From the NCBI GenBank assembly GCA_019721075.1, contig JAHEAD010000002.1, positions 90,949 through 154,948 on the forward strand: DNA of 64,000 nt, in the 5' to 3' direction. The notes below the pieces were generated by a model. The model was not told where the DNA came from. It worked only from the letters and a program-made list of their open reading frames with translations, and did no database searches. The position numbers and the translations under genes were made by a program. Position 1 is the stretch's first letter; every line of letters starts with the position of its first letter. Below, in pieces: positions 34,883 through 43,927 of the stretch. The DNA comes from Candidatus Sysuiplasma jiujiangense (GTDB lineage Archaea > Thermoplasmatota > Thermoplasmata > Sysuiplasmatales > Sysuiplasmataceae).

Positions 34883-35815
34883 GTGTTGATTCTGGCAGCC
34901 GGCATCTCATTTAGATCGCTTTCGGGTTCTTCAAGCAAGAGAGTCGTAAGCATGACAGCTTACATTTTTATTGCGCCTCTGTTTGCCATGATGTTTGCAT
35001 TTGTTTTCTTTCCTGTATTGTTTTCACTTTACATCAGCCTTTATCATTACGATCCGTTTTTTCATAAAATTTACTTCATAGGACTGACCAATTACTTCAA
35101 TGTGCTGGAAAATCCGAGCTTCATCTTCTCAATATTCAATGTTCTTTACTACACCGTTGTTGTTGTCACCATTCAGACGTTTCTCGCGTTTTTCCTCGCA
35201 CTTCTCTTCAACAACAAATTACCGGCTTCAAGAACGACGAGAGCGCTCGTCTTTCTCCCCGCAATATCATCACCGGTGGCTTTCTCGATAATATTCATCT
35301 GGGTATTTTCCCCGCAGGGGCTTGTTAATTCCTTCCTCCCCTATGTGAACATATTCAATCTTCCGCATAACGAAAACTGGCTGCTGAGCACAACATACGC
35401 ATTTCCAGCGATCATGGCGATGAACATTTTCTCCACTGCTCCATATTTCATGGTAATATATATTGCAGGACTGCAGGCAATTCCGACGCAGATACTGGAA
35501 GCCGCTGCCCTGGACGGCGTCAAGAGCAGCTGGCACAAGTTCAGGTACATCTACTTCCCCATGCTCAGGTTTACTACCACATTTGTCATAATTCTTGGCC
35601 TTATCGGATCCATACAGCTATTCGATCAGGTGTTCGTGATAACCGACGGCGGTCCCGCGCACGCAACTTATGTGCCCCTGATGTTCATATACAACAGGGC
35701 ATTCCTTTACGATGAACTGGGACAGTCCGCTGCCGCATCCTTCGTTCTCTTTGCAGTCATAATGCTCCTGACGCTCACACAGCGAAGATTCTTCAAGGAG
35801 ATGACATGGGCATGA
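34883..35815 (+). CDS. Sugar ABC transporter permease (MalF/LacF type)
   Basis: 310 residues with six membrane helices, the first about residues 24-48 (TAYIFIAPLFAMMFAFVFFPVLF). The EAA loop that docks on the ATPase is present: EAAALDGVKSSWHKFRYIYFPML. Start GTG at 34883, or TTG directly after, behind AAGG; initiation at M24 (MTAYIF) is also possible. Overlaps the next permease gene by 10 bases. Confidence 0.92.
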   Translation: MLILAAGISFRSLSGSSSKRVVSMTAYIFIAPLFAMMFAFVFFPVLFSLYISLYHYDPFFHKIYFIGLTNYFNVLENPSFIFSIFNVLYYTVVVVTIQTFLAFFLALLFNNKLPASRTTRALVFLPAISSPVAFSIIFIWVFSPQGLVNSFLPYVNIFNLPHNENWLLSTTYAFPAIMAMNIFSTAPYFMVIYIAGLQAIPTQILEAAALDGVKSSWHKFRYIYFPMLRFTTTFVIILGLIGSIQLFDQVFVITDGGPAHATYVPLMFIYNRAFLYDELGQSAAASFVLFAVIMLLTLTQRRFFKEMTWA

Positions 35816-36750
35816 CAGCTTCGAATCCGGTGACTGAGCGGTTGACACGCTTCAAGGATGTTATCGCTTCCAGATTCGGAAGAGAGGAAGCGCACGTTCC
35901 GACCGTTTACAGAATGAGCAAATCGAAAAGTGCAACGCTTCAGGCGCTGATGATAATACTGGCGGTAATCTATTTCGTCCCATTCTACTGGATGATCCTT
36001 AAGTCATTCCGATCCAGCATATTTGCGGGATTCCCGGTGGATCTGAATCCTGTTTCCAGGACAAGCATTGCAAATTTCGTGTCGAATTTCAACTACGTCT
36101 GGAGTTTCGGAAGTTTTCCCATGTGGTATTTCAATAGCATTTTTGTTGCCGTCGTTGTTGTTGCTTCAAGTGTCTTCATCGGATCGCTTGCCGGCTACGC
36201 GTTCGCACGTCTTGATTTTCCCGGAAGAAATTTGTTATTTTACGCTGTTCTGGCGACACTGATGATTCCTTTCCCTGTGATCACCATATCCGAATATGTT
36301 TTCATGGTGAATCTCGGCTGGATAAATTCGTATCAGGGACTGATACTGCCGCAGATTGCTTCGGCGGTAAACGTATATCTGATGCGGCAGTATTTCCTGA
36401 CAATACCGGGCGAAATAGAGGATGCCGCAAAAATTGACGGCTTGCGTCCTGCCCAGATATTCTTCAGGATATCCGCGCCTCTTGCCAAGCCCGCCTTTGC
36501 GGCCAGCGCAATCTTTACATTCATAGGATCATGGAATAATTTTATCTGGCCACTATTTGAAATACAGTCGACAGGCATGTATACGCTGCCTCTGGCACTC
36601 AATTTTTTCAAGGGAGCCAATGGAACACAGATTTACTGGAATCAGATGATGCTTGCGACCACCATTACACTCATTCCAACATTCATCATATACGTCATTT
36701 TCGAGAGATTCTTCATTCAGGGCATTTCACTCACCGGTACGAAGGGATGA
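35806..36750 (+). CDS. Sugar ABC transporter permease (MalG type)
   Basis: 314-residue inner-membrane permease, second of the pair. The polar N-terminus of about 40 residues precedes ALMIILAVIYFVPFYWMILKSF. The EAA loop reads EDAAKIDGLRPAQIFFRISAPL, followed by the usual FIGSWNNFIWPL segment. It starts inside the end of the first permease gene and ends 4 bases before the ATPase ATG, so all are cotranslated. Confidence 0.93.
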   Translation: MGMTASNPVTERLTRFKDVIASRFGREEAHVPTVYRMSKSKSATLQALMIILAVIYFVPFYWMILKSFRSSIFAGFPVDLNPVSRTSIANFVSNFNYVWSFGSFPMWYFNSIFVAVVVVASSVFIGSLAGYAFARLDFPGRNLLFYAVLATLMIPFPVITISEYVFMVNLGWINSYQGLILPQIASAVNVYLMRQYFLTIPGEIEDAAKIDGLRPAQIFFRISAPLAKPAFAASAIFTFIGSWNNFIWPLFEIQSTGMYTLPLALNFFKGANGTQIYWNQMMLATTITLIPTFIIYVIFERFFIQGISLTGTKG

Positions 36751-36754
36751 ACAG

Positions 36755-37873
36755 ATGTCGATAGAAGTAAGAGACCTTGTGGTCGAATTCAAGGGCGTCA
36801 GGGCACTCGATGGCCTGAATTTCGAAGCCGACGACGGTGAATTCCTGGTGATACTCGGTCCGTCGGGATGCGGTAAGACGACTGCACTGAAGTGCATTGC
36901 GGGCCTGCTTGAACCAACTTCAGGGGAGATATACATTGACGGAAAGATAGTTAATGGCGTCTATCCTTCGGAGAGAAACATTGCGATGGTCTTCCAGAAC
37001 TATGCGCTATATCCGCACATGACGGTATACGACAACATAGCACTGAACATGAGGATGAAGAGGCTGCCAAAGGATGTAATCGATGCAAAAGTCAGGAACG
37101 TGGCGTCAAAACTGCAGATTGACCAGATGCTGAAGAAGAGACCGAAGGAGCTGTCAGGAGGGCAGGCCCAGAGAGTTGGTCTCGCGAGGGCAATGGTCAG
37201 AGAGCCCACAGCATACCTGATGGATGAACCGCTTTCCAACCTTGATGCGAAGCTCAGAAACGAGATGCGAGATGAAATGAAACGCTTCCAGAATATCACC
37301 GGCAAGTCCATTATTTACGTGACGCATGACCAGGTTGAGGCAATGACGCTGGGTGACAGAATTGTCGTCATGAATAAGGGCAGAATAGTACAGGAAGATG
37401 CCCCGAAAAAGCTTTTCGACGATCCTGATCATGTTTTTGTCGCGAATTTTCTCGGCAATCCGCCGATGAATATGATCAATGTGGACTTATTGCCCAGCGG
37501 CACATCAGAATACAGGTTAAAGATTGACGATGCCCTGAACGGGAACGCACGCATTGCGACGGACGGATCGGTACGCCTTCCGCAGTCAGCCGTGATCGGC
37601 ATCAGGCCTACAGACCTGAGGTATTCGGAAAAAGGCAACGTGTCGGCTGTTTTTGACTATGCGGAGCTGCTGGGAGCCGACGTGAACGTGCATTTCCACC
37701 TTGGCCCTGACAGATGCATTGCAAGAATAGAGCGGAGAGACGAAAATGAGAAACTTCTTGAAATCAGCAAGGGAAGTCATTTTTCTCTCGATGTCTCGCC
37801 TGACAGACTTTTTATTTTTGATGCGCAGACGCAGCGCAGGATAAGAACAGCAGTAAAAGAGTTTTCAATATGA
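36755..37873 (+). CDS. Sugar ABC transporter ATP-binding protein (MalK/UgpC type)
   Basis: 372-residue ATPase that powers the permease pair. Walker A GPSGCGKTT is at about residues 35-43, Q-loop VFQNYALYPHM, signature LSGGQAQRVGLARA, Walker B YLMDEPLSNLD and switch THDQVEA. The C-terminal 130 residues form the MalK-type OB regulatory domain (VIGIRPTDL). The ATG at 36755 gives the family start MSIEVRDLVVEF; the frame is open further upstream within the permease gene but that part is not homologous. Confidence 0.95.
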   Translation: MSIEVRDLVVEFKGVRALDGLNFEADDGEFLVILGPSGCGKTTALKCIAGLLEPTSGEIYIDGKIVNGVYPSERNIAMVFQNYALYPHMTVYDNIALNMRMKRLPKDVIDAKVRNVASKLQIDQMLKKRPKELSGGQAQRVGLARAMVREPTAYLMDEPLSNLDAKLRNEMRDEMKRFQNITGKSIIYVTHDQVEAMTLGDRIVVMNKGRIVQEDAPKKLFDDPDHVFVANFLGNPPMNMINVDLLPSGTSEYRLKIDDALNGNARIATDGSVRLPQSAVIGIRPTDLRYSEKGNVSAVFDYAELLGADVNVHFHLGPDRCIARIERRDENEKLLEISKGSHFSLDVSPDRLFIFDAQTQRRIRTAVKEFSI

Positions 37874-37968
37874 GTCACCTTGTCGGATTCAAGGCGCGGG
37901 AAACAGCGGCAGAGAACGCCATGCACCGGACACGACAGTTCCCGCAATAGAGCTGAAATATCTGGAAA

Positions 37969-39846
37969 ATGCTGAAGGCTCCCATGGGTGACGGTATGCC
38001 TGACGGATCTGACGGCGCTGTGAATATCCATGTGCTTAGCAGACCCGGGCATCTTCCCTTCACCGTTTCGGGTATGCGTTCCTATTTCATCGGATTTACC
38101 GATTTGATGCCCGACAGCATAGGGTCCCACATCCCGGACGAGATGAACGGCCTCTGGATTCCGCCACTTCGTCTCTTCAAGAATATCACGGTCAGCAGGA
38201 ATTCCGAACCGCTCAAAGTCGAGTCATTCTCAATTTTGCCCTGGAAACGAATTTTCGATCTCGGAAATGCGAAGATCGAATTGATGATGACAGACAACCC
38301 CGGCATGCTCATCAAGATGCAAGGCACCGTCCGAATGACTGTTGACATGGAGTTTAAACCGATTCCTGTTTGGCTCGACAGCAGGAGTCCTGAGTACAGG
38401 ATTGCCAGCAGAAGCAATGATCGAAAGGCAACCTTGCATTTCCCGAATTTCGACAAGAGTTTTGGAATAACCTTCGGAAGGGGAAAGTACCGCATAACGG
38501 AAGAAAAAATATCTCTTGAATCTATCGGAGAGTCGTTCATCCTGATAGAGAGCCGCCGAAGAACGTCACGCAGTGGACGCGTATCCAACCTAGGCCGGCT
38601 GGAGCAGGACAACATCTCCTTTTACTCCAGCATCCAGTCCAGATCCGAACTGATAACAGAGAGCACATCAGTGGACAATGCATATTACTGGTCCAAGATG
38701 GTCCTTGCCTGGCTATCGCATGCCCAGGACGGCATAGGCACAGGCATAACCGCGGGCCATCCCGAATTTCCATGGTACTTCGGATTCGATACCTTCCTGA
38801 CATTCGACGCCTTGCTTGAATGCGGAATGTTCGATATCGCAGCGGGATCCCTTGAGATACTTTCAGCAAGAGCGAGATGCAACAATGGAAGGATACCACA
38901 CGAAATAATAACCAGCGGACATGTTTACAATGAAGGGGATCTGGAAGAAAGCGCCATGTTCGCCACCGCATTGCTCAAATATTACGACTGGACGCTTGAC
39001 ATGGAGTTTCTTGCCGGGCATGCACATGATGCATACAGGGCACTCTGCTTTGTGCTTGACAGAGACATGCTCGGACCCGGCGCGATGGAGGATCCGGAGC
39101 GCGGAGAGGGAAAGGACATCGATACAATGTGCTTCTTCACTGAAAGCGTTGAATCACTTGAGCGCATATGTTCCATTCTCGGCGAAGATGCTGACTATCC
39201 CCGTTTCGACAGAATGGATGAACTTGCTGAGGCAGCGGCGGAGACGCGCATGACGATCGAAGATGAAATGTGGATACCGGAACAGAATATTTATGCTAAC
39301 AGGATTGTGGACGGCTCCCCCCTCTTCAGGGGACACTGGACATCGATAATGCCCTTCTACTGCCATATTGCGGCCAGAGACAGGTTTGCAAGATTCGCAA
39401 GCGCGCGTGAGGGAGGGCTCTCCCTGATAAGCGGGCGGTACGGAATAACGGCGGACAGGAGAGGTGCGGCAATGCCCGTCCAGAACGGAATGATGTGCCT
39501 GGCGTCGCTGTTTTACGGTGACGCCAACAACGCACTAAAATTTTTCAGACACAATATCTCTGCGTTTGGAAAATATTCCCCGTGCTGCATTCCGGAGATA
39601 ACAAACAGGAAGAACGGATGCTATATGCAGGCGTGGTCTTCGGCCATGCTCATTCATCCCCTCATCAGTGGCTTCATAGGCCTCGGCGTGAAGGGGGGTG
39701 TACCCTCCCTGAAACCTGATTTCGCCGGCAGAATCTCGGAAAAGGTGAAGTTAAAGAACGTATCCGTAGGACGCAGGCGTTATGACTGCACCATACTCGC
39801 CAAACGTGCCGGTCCTGTTGAATTCGACATTTCCCCCGGCAACTGA
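37969..39846 (+). CDS. Six-hairpin (alpha/alpha)6 glycosidase, debranching-enzyme-like
   Basis: 625 residues, no signal peptide. An N-terminal beta-rich domain of about 230 residues is followed by an (alpha/alpha)6 barrel with PEFPWYFGFDTFLTFDALLECG, RIPHEI, EESAMFATALLKYYDWTLD, ENIYANRIVDGS-like repeats and GCYMQAWSSAMLIHPLISGF. This resembles amylo-alpha-1,6-glucosidase and related GH15/GH63/GH133 enzymes. The Asp in WYFGFDTF is a plausible catalytic acid. It lies 95 bases behind the transporter ATPase on the same strand, so it probably digests the imported oligosaccharide inside the cell. Substrate unknown. Confidence 0.75.
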   Translation: MLKAPMGDGMPDGSDGAVNIHVLSRPGHLPFTVSGMRSYFIGFTDLMPDSIGSHIPDEMNGLWIPPLRLFKNITVSRNSEPLKVESFSILPWKRIFDLGNAKIELMMTDNPGMLIKMQGTVRMTVDMEFKPIPVWLDSRSPEYRIASRSNDRKATLHFPNFDKSFGITFGRGKYRITEEKISLESIGESFILIESRRRTSRSGRVSNLGRLEQDNISFYSSIQSRSELITESTSVDNAYYWSKMVLAWLSHAQDGIGTGITAGHPEFPWYFGFDTFLTFDALLECGMFDIAAGSLEILSARARCNNGRIPHEIITSGHVYNEGDLEESAMFATALLKYYDWTLDMEFLAGHAHDAYRALCFVLDRDMLGPGAMEDPERGEGKDIDTMCFFTESVESLERICSILGEDADYPRFDRMDELAEAAAETRMTIEDEMWIPEQNIYANRIVDGSPLFRGHWTSIMPFYCHIAARDRFARFASAREGGLSLISGRYGITADRRGAAMPVQNGMMCLASLFYGDANNALKFFRHNISAFGKYSPCCIPEITNRKNGCYMQAWSSAMLIHPLISGFIGLGVKGGVPSLKPDFAGRISEKVKLKNVSVGRRRYDCTILAKRAGPVEFDISPGN

Positions 39847-39854
39847 GGATGCCA

Positions 39855-40970
39855 CTATGCACCTGATGCCCTCAGTAATTCAATAGTTTCTGCCTCGATA
39901 TCTTCCGCGATCGAATCATATCCGCCGACTGTAAAATCACGGGTTCCGCTTCTGATCCTGAAATCCACTATATCATGGTCCATATCTATATCAGTCACCC
40001 TGCCCTCTACTGTGATATCCTCTCCCGTCTTCCTTTCCTTGCCGGTCACCCTGACATAAAGGTTTTTCAGGCCCTCTTTCATAAGTCTCAGCATATCACT
40101 GACAGCGATACGCTGTATAGTGTAAACTGCCGGCAATTCTATCGGCCTGGAAAACACCGTTTCGGCGGTGAACCATTCCTGAAAGAAATTATGAAGCAGG
40201 AACCATGACATGTTTCCGTCCCTCAGAATGTAGCCGTACCTTTCGTCCTCGCCAGAAAGTGCCACCCTCCGTGGCATAAATGAAGAACTGTTCATGTCAC
40301 TTATTGCCGAAAAAAATTGTCCGATGCCCGCGATCCTGATTTCCGAGAAAAGCCGTGAATCCCTCTTCAGAAATTTACTCCTGTAATCCTGCATGCCTGT
40401 ACCGAAAATGAGGAGGCCGGATCTTATACCCTCATCCATTTTGGATTCAAGCGCTTTGGAAAAATTGTCTGTGATATCTACTGGTGTTTCGAGGAACAAT
40501 GTCTGTCTTGCGCTTCTGATTATTTCGGATGTGTTGCTTACGAAGCTGTTCCAGTTTCTGCTCAGCCACATTGCGGGCAGACTGGTCATCGAGCGTGATG
40601 AATTGGATACCCAGCTCATCAGCTCCTTTTTTATTTTCTCGGTGTCTCTTGTTCTGTTCTCCAGTATAACCTCGGTATTGACAGGTAGATAGACTTTGGG
40701 CCTGCTGTTCTGTACATTTATGAACTGCTTTCTCTCGAGTGAAGCCATTATATCATACAGCTGCGGCTGTCTGAGATTGAGCTGTGTAAGCAGATCCCTG
40801 GAAACAGCACTTCCGTTTTCAACAAGGTATTTGTAAACCTTCGATTCATTCTCTGACAGGCCAATGCTTTCCAAAAGGCGAAGCACGTAATTGCCGCCGT
40901 CCTCCTCCTTCCTCAACTCTGCCACTCCTGCGTTCGATTTAAAATCTGACTTGAAATTACTAATGCTCAT
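39855..40970 (-). CDS. TrmB-family sugar-responsive transcriptional regulator
   Basis: 371 residues with TrmB layout. A winged HTH sits at residues about 28-100 (LLESIGLSENESKVYKYLVENGSAVSRDLLTQLNLRQPQLYDIMASLERK), then a coiled linker, a phospholipase-D-like sensor region (RSARQTLFLETPVD, SGLLIFGTG) and a C-terminal beta domain (ITVEGRVTDIDMDHDIVDFRI) like the sugar-binding domain of Regulator_TrmB. Convergent with the glycosidase gene, 8 bases apart. The palindrome at 40957-40976 covers its own ATG, and the same core stands before the transport operon, so it probably controls both and itself. Confidence 0.88.
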   Translation of the reverse strand: MSISNFKSDFKSNAGVAELRKEEDGGNYVLRLLESIGLSENESKVYKYLVENGSAVSRDLLTQLNLRQPQLYDIMASLERKQFINVQNSRPKVYLPVNTEVILENRTRDTEKIKKELMSWVSNSSRSMTSLPAMWLSRNWNSFVSNTSEIIRSARQTLFLETPVDITDNFSKALESKMDEGIRSGLLIFGTGMQDYRSKFLKRDSRLFSEIRIAGIGQFFSAISDMNSSSFMPRRVALSGEDERYGYILRDGNMSWFLLHNFFQEWFTAETVFSRPIELPAVYTIQRIAVSDMLRLMKEGLKNLYVRVTGKERKTGEDITVEGRVTDIDMDHDIVDFRIRSGTRDFTVGGYDSIAEDIEAETIELLRASGA

Positions 40971-40976
40971 TAGTAA
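40957..40976. promoter_or_regulatory. Palindrome TTACTAAT-GCTC-ATTAGTAA, candidate TrmB operator
   Basis: Perfect 8-bp arms around four bases, overlapping the start codon (40970-40968) of the TrmB-family gene. The core TACTAAT-N4-ATTAGTA is identical to the site at 33466-33485 before the sugar transport operon; only the central four bases and the outermost pair differ. With a leaderless transcript the site would lie right at the transcription start. Confidence 0.65.
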
Positions 40977-41341
40977 ACTTTCAACAACTGGAATTCGCTA
41001 AGCAATACATATAGGTTTTAGTCATACCGTTGTTTTCGCACATCCCATTCCGAATACATCAGAAGCATTGACTTCAGAGGAAACCGTTTGCAGGAAGGAA
41101 CGATTGAGTATTTCGTTCTGACGGATTAAAGAGAGAAACGGCGTGAAAACGACAGTACCTGGCACTGCGGAATTCCGAATTAAGCGGCACGACATTATAT
41201 TCGAAATTTATGTCAGAATGTATCCGGAGAAAATCGGACTTGAGCGAAGGAAAGCTGTGTATCCCTCCCAATACTGTGCCAGTTGGCTGCCCGCTCGAGT
41301 TTACGCCCCGGTGCCCGGTTTATCTTGAACTAACCGTCTGA
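40977..41341. other. Intergenic region without a recognised gene
   Basis: About 365 bases between the regulator promoter and the end of the next minus-strand gene. Short frames (41074-41271 minus, 41143-41328 plus) have no family features or ribosome binding sites. Nothing else is recognised beyond the AT-rich promoter region near 40990-41015. Confidence 0.5.
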
Positions 41342-42529
41342 TCAGGATGACATATCTGTTAGCTGTGCGGTAACAAGGGCTACCATGTCTGAGGATGAAA
41401 TTGCGCCAGCACCGATTACCCCGTCGACGAGAAGGGACTTTCCATCAAGACTGAATATTAATGAAATTTTTGCTGCTGAGTTTGCCGACAGATTGCCGGA
41501 GATGTAGAAATACTGATTTCCCGCAATCGTGCCGCTATTGTGTGTGTAGTTGGCATTTGATCCGAGGTCCAGGTAAAGCGCCTGGTAAATGAATGCAGGG
41601 TATGAACTTGCGTTGAAGGTAATGAAAGAGGAGAAGGCAATCTCCTTCGACACCTGGTTCCCAAAGAGCGCAATACTGGCCGAAGTTATATTCTCAAGGT
41701 ACTGTGTTTCCGCGCTGCTGACGGATGACGAATTAACAGAAGTTGTGATGTTGCTCTCCAGGCTGCCAATCAGGGATCTGAGACCCGTTATGTTTGCAAC
41801 GGCATAAATTTCCGAGTTGAATCCGACCCCAACTGTGCTGTTCAGTTGAGCGGTGGTGACCAGCCGGGACGGATATGTGACCACCAGGCCATTGCCCAGT
41901 ATCGCCATTTCGTCCTTCACCAGTGTGACAAAGCTGCCGGTGCTTACGCCTGTCTTGCCGCTGTAAACGAACAGTATGACGTATCTCGCATAATTTGCAA
42001 CGATGAGCTGCGTTTCATTTCCATTGTGCGTGACATTTGCGACAACATAAGGCCAGCCGTTGATTTTACCTGTCGAAAATACAACCGATGAATTGCTTTC
42101 CAGTTTGGCTGTAAAGTTGATGTAAATCTGAAAGGCAGCGGTGGCATTGGGCAGGAAAGCGATTGCCGAAAACAGGTGCGCATCCGACTTATTCTGCGAG
42201 TAGCCGGCGATCGACATTTCGGAGCTGCCGGAGAGGAAACAGGCATAGTTGGGCGCAATCGTCGCGTTGGCAGTGTAATTGAACAGCTCTGCATAGCTGC
42301 CCACGAGTCCTGCAGGATTCGTTGAGCCTCCGGAAAGGTAGAAATTCTCGCTCCATGATCCTCCCAGCGTGTTCGCGATCACCTTTGGAGCGACAAGGTA
42401 TGTTCCCGGAATAGTTGCTGGAACAGTCTTTCTGTTATGACCCTGAAATGCATAAACCGCAACGGCAGCAATGATGACTATTGCGACAATTGCAACCGCG
42501 AGTAAACCCTTCCTGATTGCCATAGACAT
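41342..42529 (-). CDS. Membrane-anchored extracellular protein, sequon-rich, unknown
   Basis: 395 residues from ATG 42529 (MSMAIRKG). A hydrophobic N-terminal segment, GLLAVAIVAIVIIAAVAVYAF, is followed by a long Ser/Asn/Thr/Ala-rich exterior with about twenty N-x-S/T sequons and only one cysteine. No family is recognised. A TATA-like GTTAAATAG sits about 25 bases before 42529, so the longer frame reaching 42745 is not used. This is the composition of an archaeal surface glycoprotein or lipoprotein-like component, perhaps heme- or sugar-related, but no function can be read. Confidence 0.7.
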   Translation of the reverse strand: MSMAIRKGLLAVAIVAIVIIAAVAVYAFQGHNRKTVPATIPGTYLVAPKVIANTLGGSWSENFYLSGGSTNPAGLVGSYAELFNYTANATIAPNYACFLSGSSEMSIAGYSQNKSDAHLFSAIAFLPNATAAFQIYINFTAKLESNSSVVFSTGKINGWPYVVANVTHNGNETQLIVANYARYVILFVYSGKTGVSTGSFVTLVKDEMAILGNGLVVTYPSRLVTTAQLNSTVGVGFNSEIYAVANITGLRSLIGSLESNITTSVNSSSVSSAETQYLENITSASIALFGNQVSKEIAFSSFITFNASSYPAFIYQALYLDLGSNANYTHNSGTIAGNQYFYISGNLSANSAAKISLIFSLDGKSLLVDGVIGAGAISSSDMVALVTAQLTDMSS

Positions 42530-42833
42530 CAATGCAGGGCATTTGCTATTTAACGTTTCCGCGACTTTTTCTCTTTTTGTGCATCCGGAGTGGTAACTGC
42601 GATTCCTTTCATGATAAAAAAACACAGGATTATTTCGCAGTTCAGAAGTGATCCGGTTTCTCTGTTTATGAGTTAAACCGAGGAAAGGAATCGCAGCGGT
42701 GATGTCGACGCATGGGTTGAATTGCAGAGCAGTGAGAAAGTCCACGATTATATACAGAAAACCATGTGTCCAGCGATGTTAAGCTTTTAAAAAACCGTTC
42801 CGTCGATTTGATATGGCATGACGGACTGGCGGC

Positions 42834-43082
42834 ATGCGATGGAGAGTGTCAGCAATGATCATCCCGGTTGAAGAAACACGGCAGCACGCATTGAACAGAT
42901 ACCTGTGGCAGCATCGCAGATATATGCAGGCCGCGGGTATCATTTCGGCCGGATTGCTGATATCTGGATACCTGATGAGGTGGCGCATCATTACATCTGA
43001 ATTTTCATCTGTTTTCCTCATTCTCATACTGCTGTCAATCTACGTCGATTACATTTCACGCGCGATGGAAAAGAGGGACTGA
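42834..43082 (+). CDS. Small two-helix membrane protein, unknown
   Basis: 82 residues (or 75 from M8 at 42855). Two hydrophobic stretches, QAAGIISAGLLISGYLM and SVFLILILLSIYVDYI, with a charged loop and a basic C-terminus, predict a small helical-hairpin membrane protein. TTTTAAAAAA at 42783-42792 may be its TATA box. No homologue is recognised. A frame on the other strand (42779-43027) looks less protein-like. Confidence 0.5.
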   Translation: MRWRVSAMIIPVEETRQHALNRYLWQHRRYMQAAGIISAGLLISGYLMRWRIITSEFSSVFLILILLSIYVDYISRAMEKRD

Positions 43083-43244
43083 CGGCGTGAATGATGCAAT
43101 ACCGGCATCCGCATCAGCGATGCATGCTTGCAAAACAGAAACTTCTCGATGCGTGCAACTGCGGCCGCAGCAGGATAATTGAGTTGCAGAGGGAGAATGA
43201 ACTCTTCAGGTCATATTCAAGTCATTTTCGGATCCGACGAATTC

Positions 43245-43874
43245 CTATGAATTCATTACAACTAGTATTTCACCGGTTACCTGGTCGAATTTCCTCTTTG
43301 CATCAATCTTGGCCAGAAGATTTTTCTCAAAATAGAACTGCACCAGAGGTGCAGTTTTTTCCCAGAATGTTCTTATTCGTGCCTCTGCAACCTCCCTGTT
43401 GTCATCACTCCTCTGGATCAGAGGGGTCCGGTCCCTGTCGCAGAGATTGTCCACCTTTGGCGGATATTCTGTGGTGTTATAGACTGAATTGCAGACTGGG
43501 CATATCCTTCTGTTAATGATCCTGTCCACGAGTATTCCCTCAGGTGCATCAAAATAAAGCACAAGATCGAGGACAGTAACACCATCCAGGAATTTTGCCT
43601 GTTCAATAGTCCTTGGATAACCATCAATAATGAAGCCCGATTTGAGCTCAGCAAGTCTGTTCCGAAGAATTTCATTCACCACCTCATCAGGAACGAGTTT
43701 GCCGTCATCCACGTAACGCCTTGCATTGAGTCCGAGTTCAGATCCTGTTGCAATTTCATCCCTCAGAAGGTCCCCGGTCGCTATCCTGGGAATGGAAAAC
43801 CTTCTCGATATTATCAGTGCCTGAGTGCCCTTCCCCGCGCCCGGCGGACCGAGAAAAACAAGGCGGTTTTTCAT
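43245..43874 (-). CDS. adk: Adenylate kinase
   Basis: 209-residue bacterial-type (AdkA-unlike) adenylate kinase that interconverts AMP, ADP and ATP. P-loop FLGPPGAGKGTQ is at residues 6-17, followed by ATGDLLRDE, DGKLVPDE, IIDGYPRT and DRIINRRICPVCNSVYN. The LID has C-x2-C...C-x2-D (CPVC and CDRD), a zinc-binding form. The ATG at 43874 gives the family N-terminus; ATTTAAAC about 25 bases upstream is its TATA box. The frame's extension to 44015 lies within the neighbouring protease gene. Confidence 0.95.
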   Translation of the reverse strand: MKNRLVFLGPPGAGKGTQALIISRRFSIPRIATGDLLRDEIATGSELGLNARRYVDDGKLVPDEVVNEILRNRLAELKSGFIIDGYPRTIEQAKFLDGVTVLDLVLYFDAPEGILVDRIINRRICPVCNSVYNTTEYPPKVDNLCDRDRTPLIQRSDDNREVAEARIRTFWEKTAPLVQFYFEKNLLAKIDAKRKFDQVTGEILVVMNS

Positions 43875-43927
43875 CACTGCTAAAATTACAAGCTGTTTAA
43901 ATAATTTGTCCGACGCAGCATGGGTGC

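Noticed and set aside
41074-41328. Short frames in the spacer after the TrmB-type gene
   Set aside because: No ribosome binding site, no recognised features and no neighbour relation.
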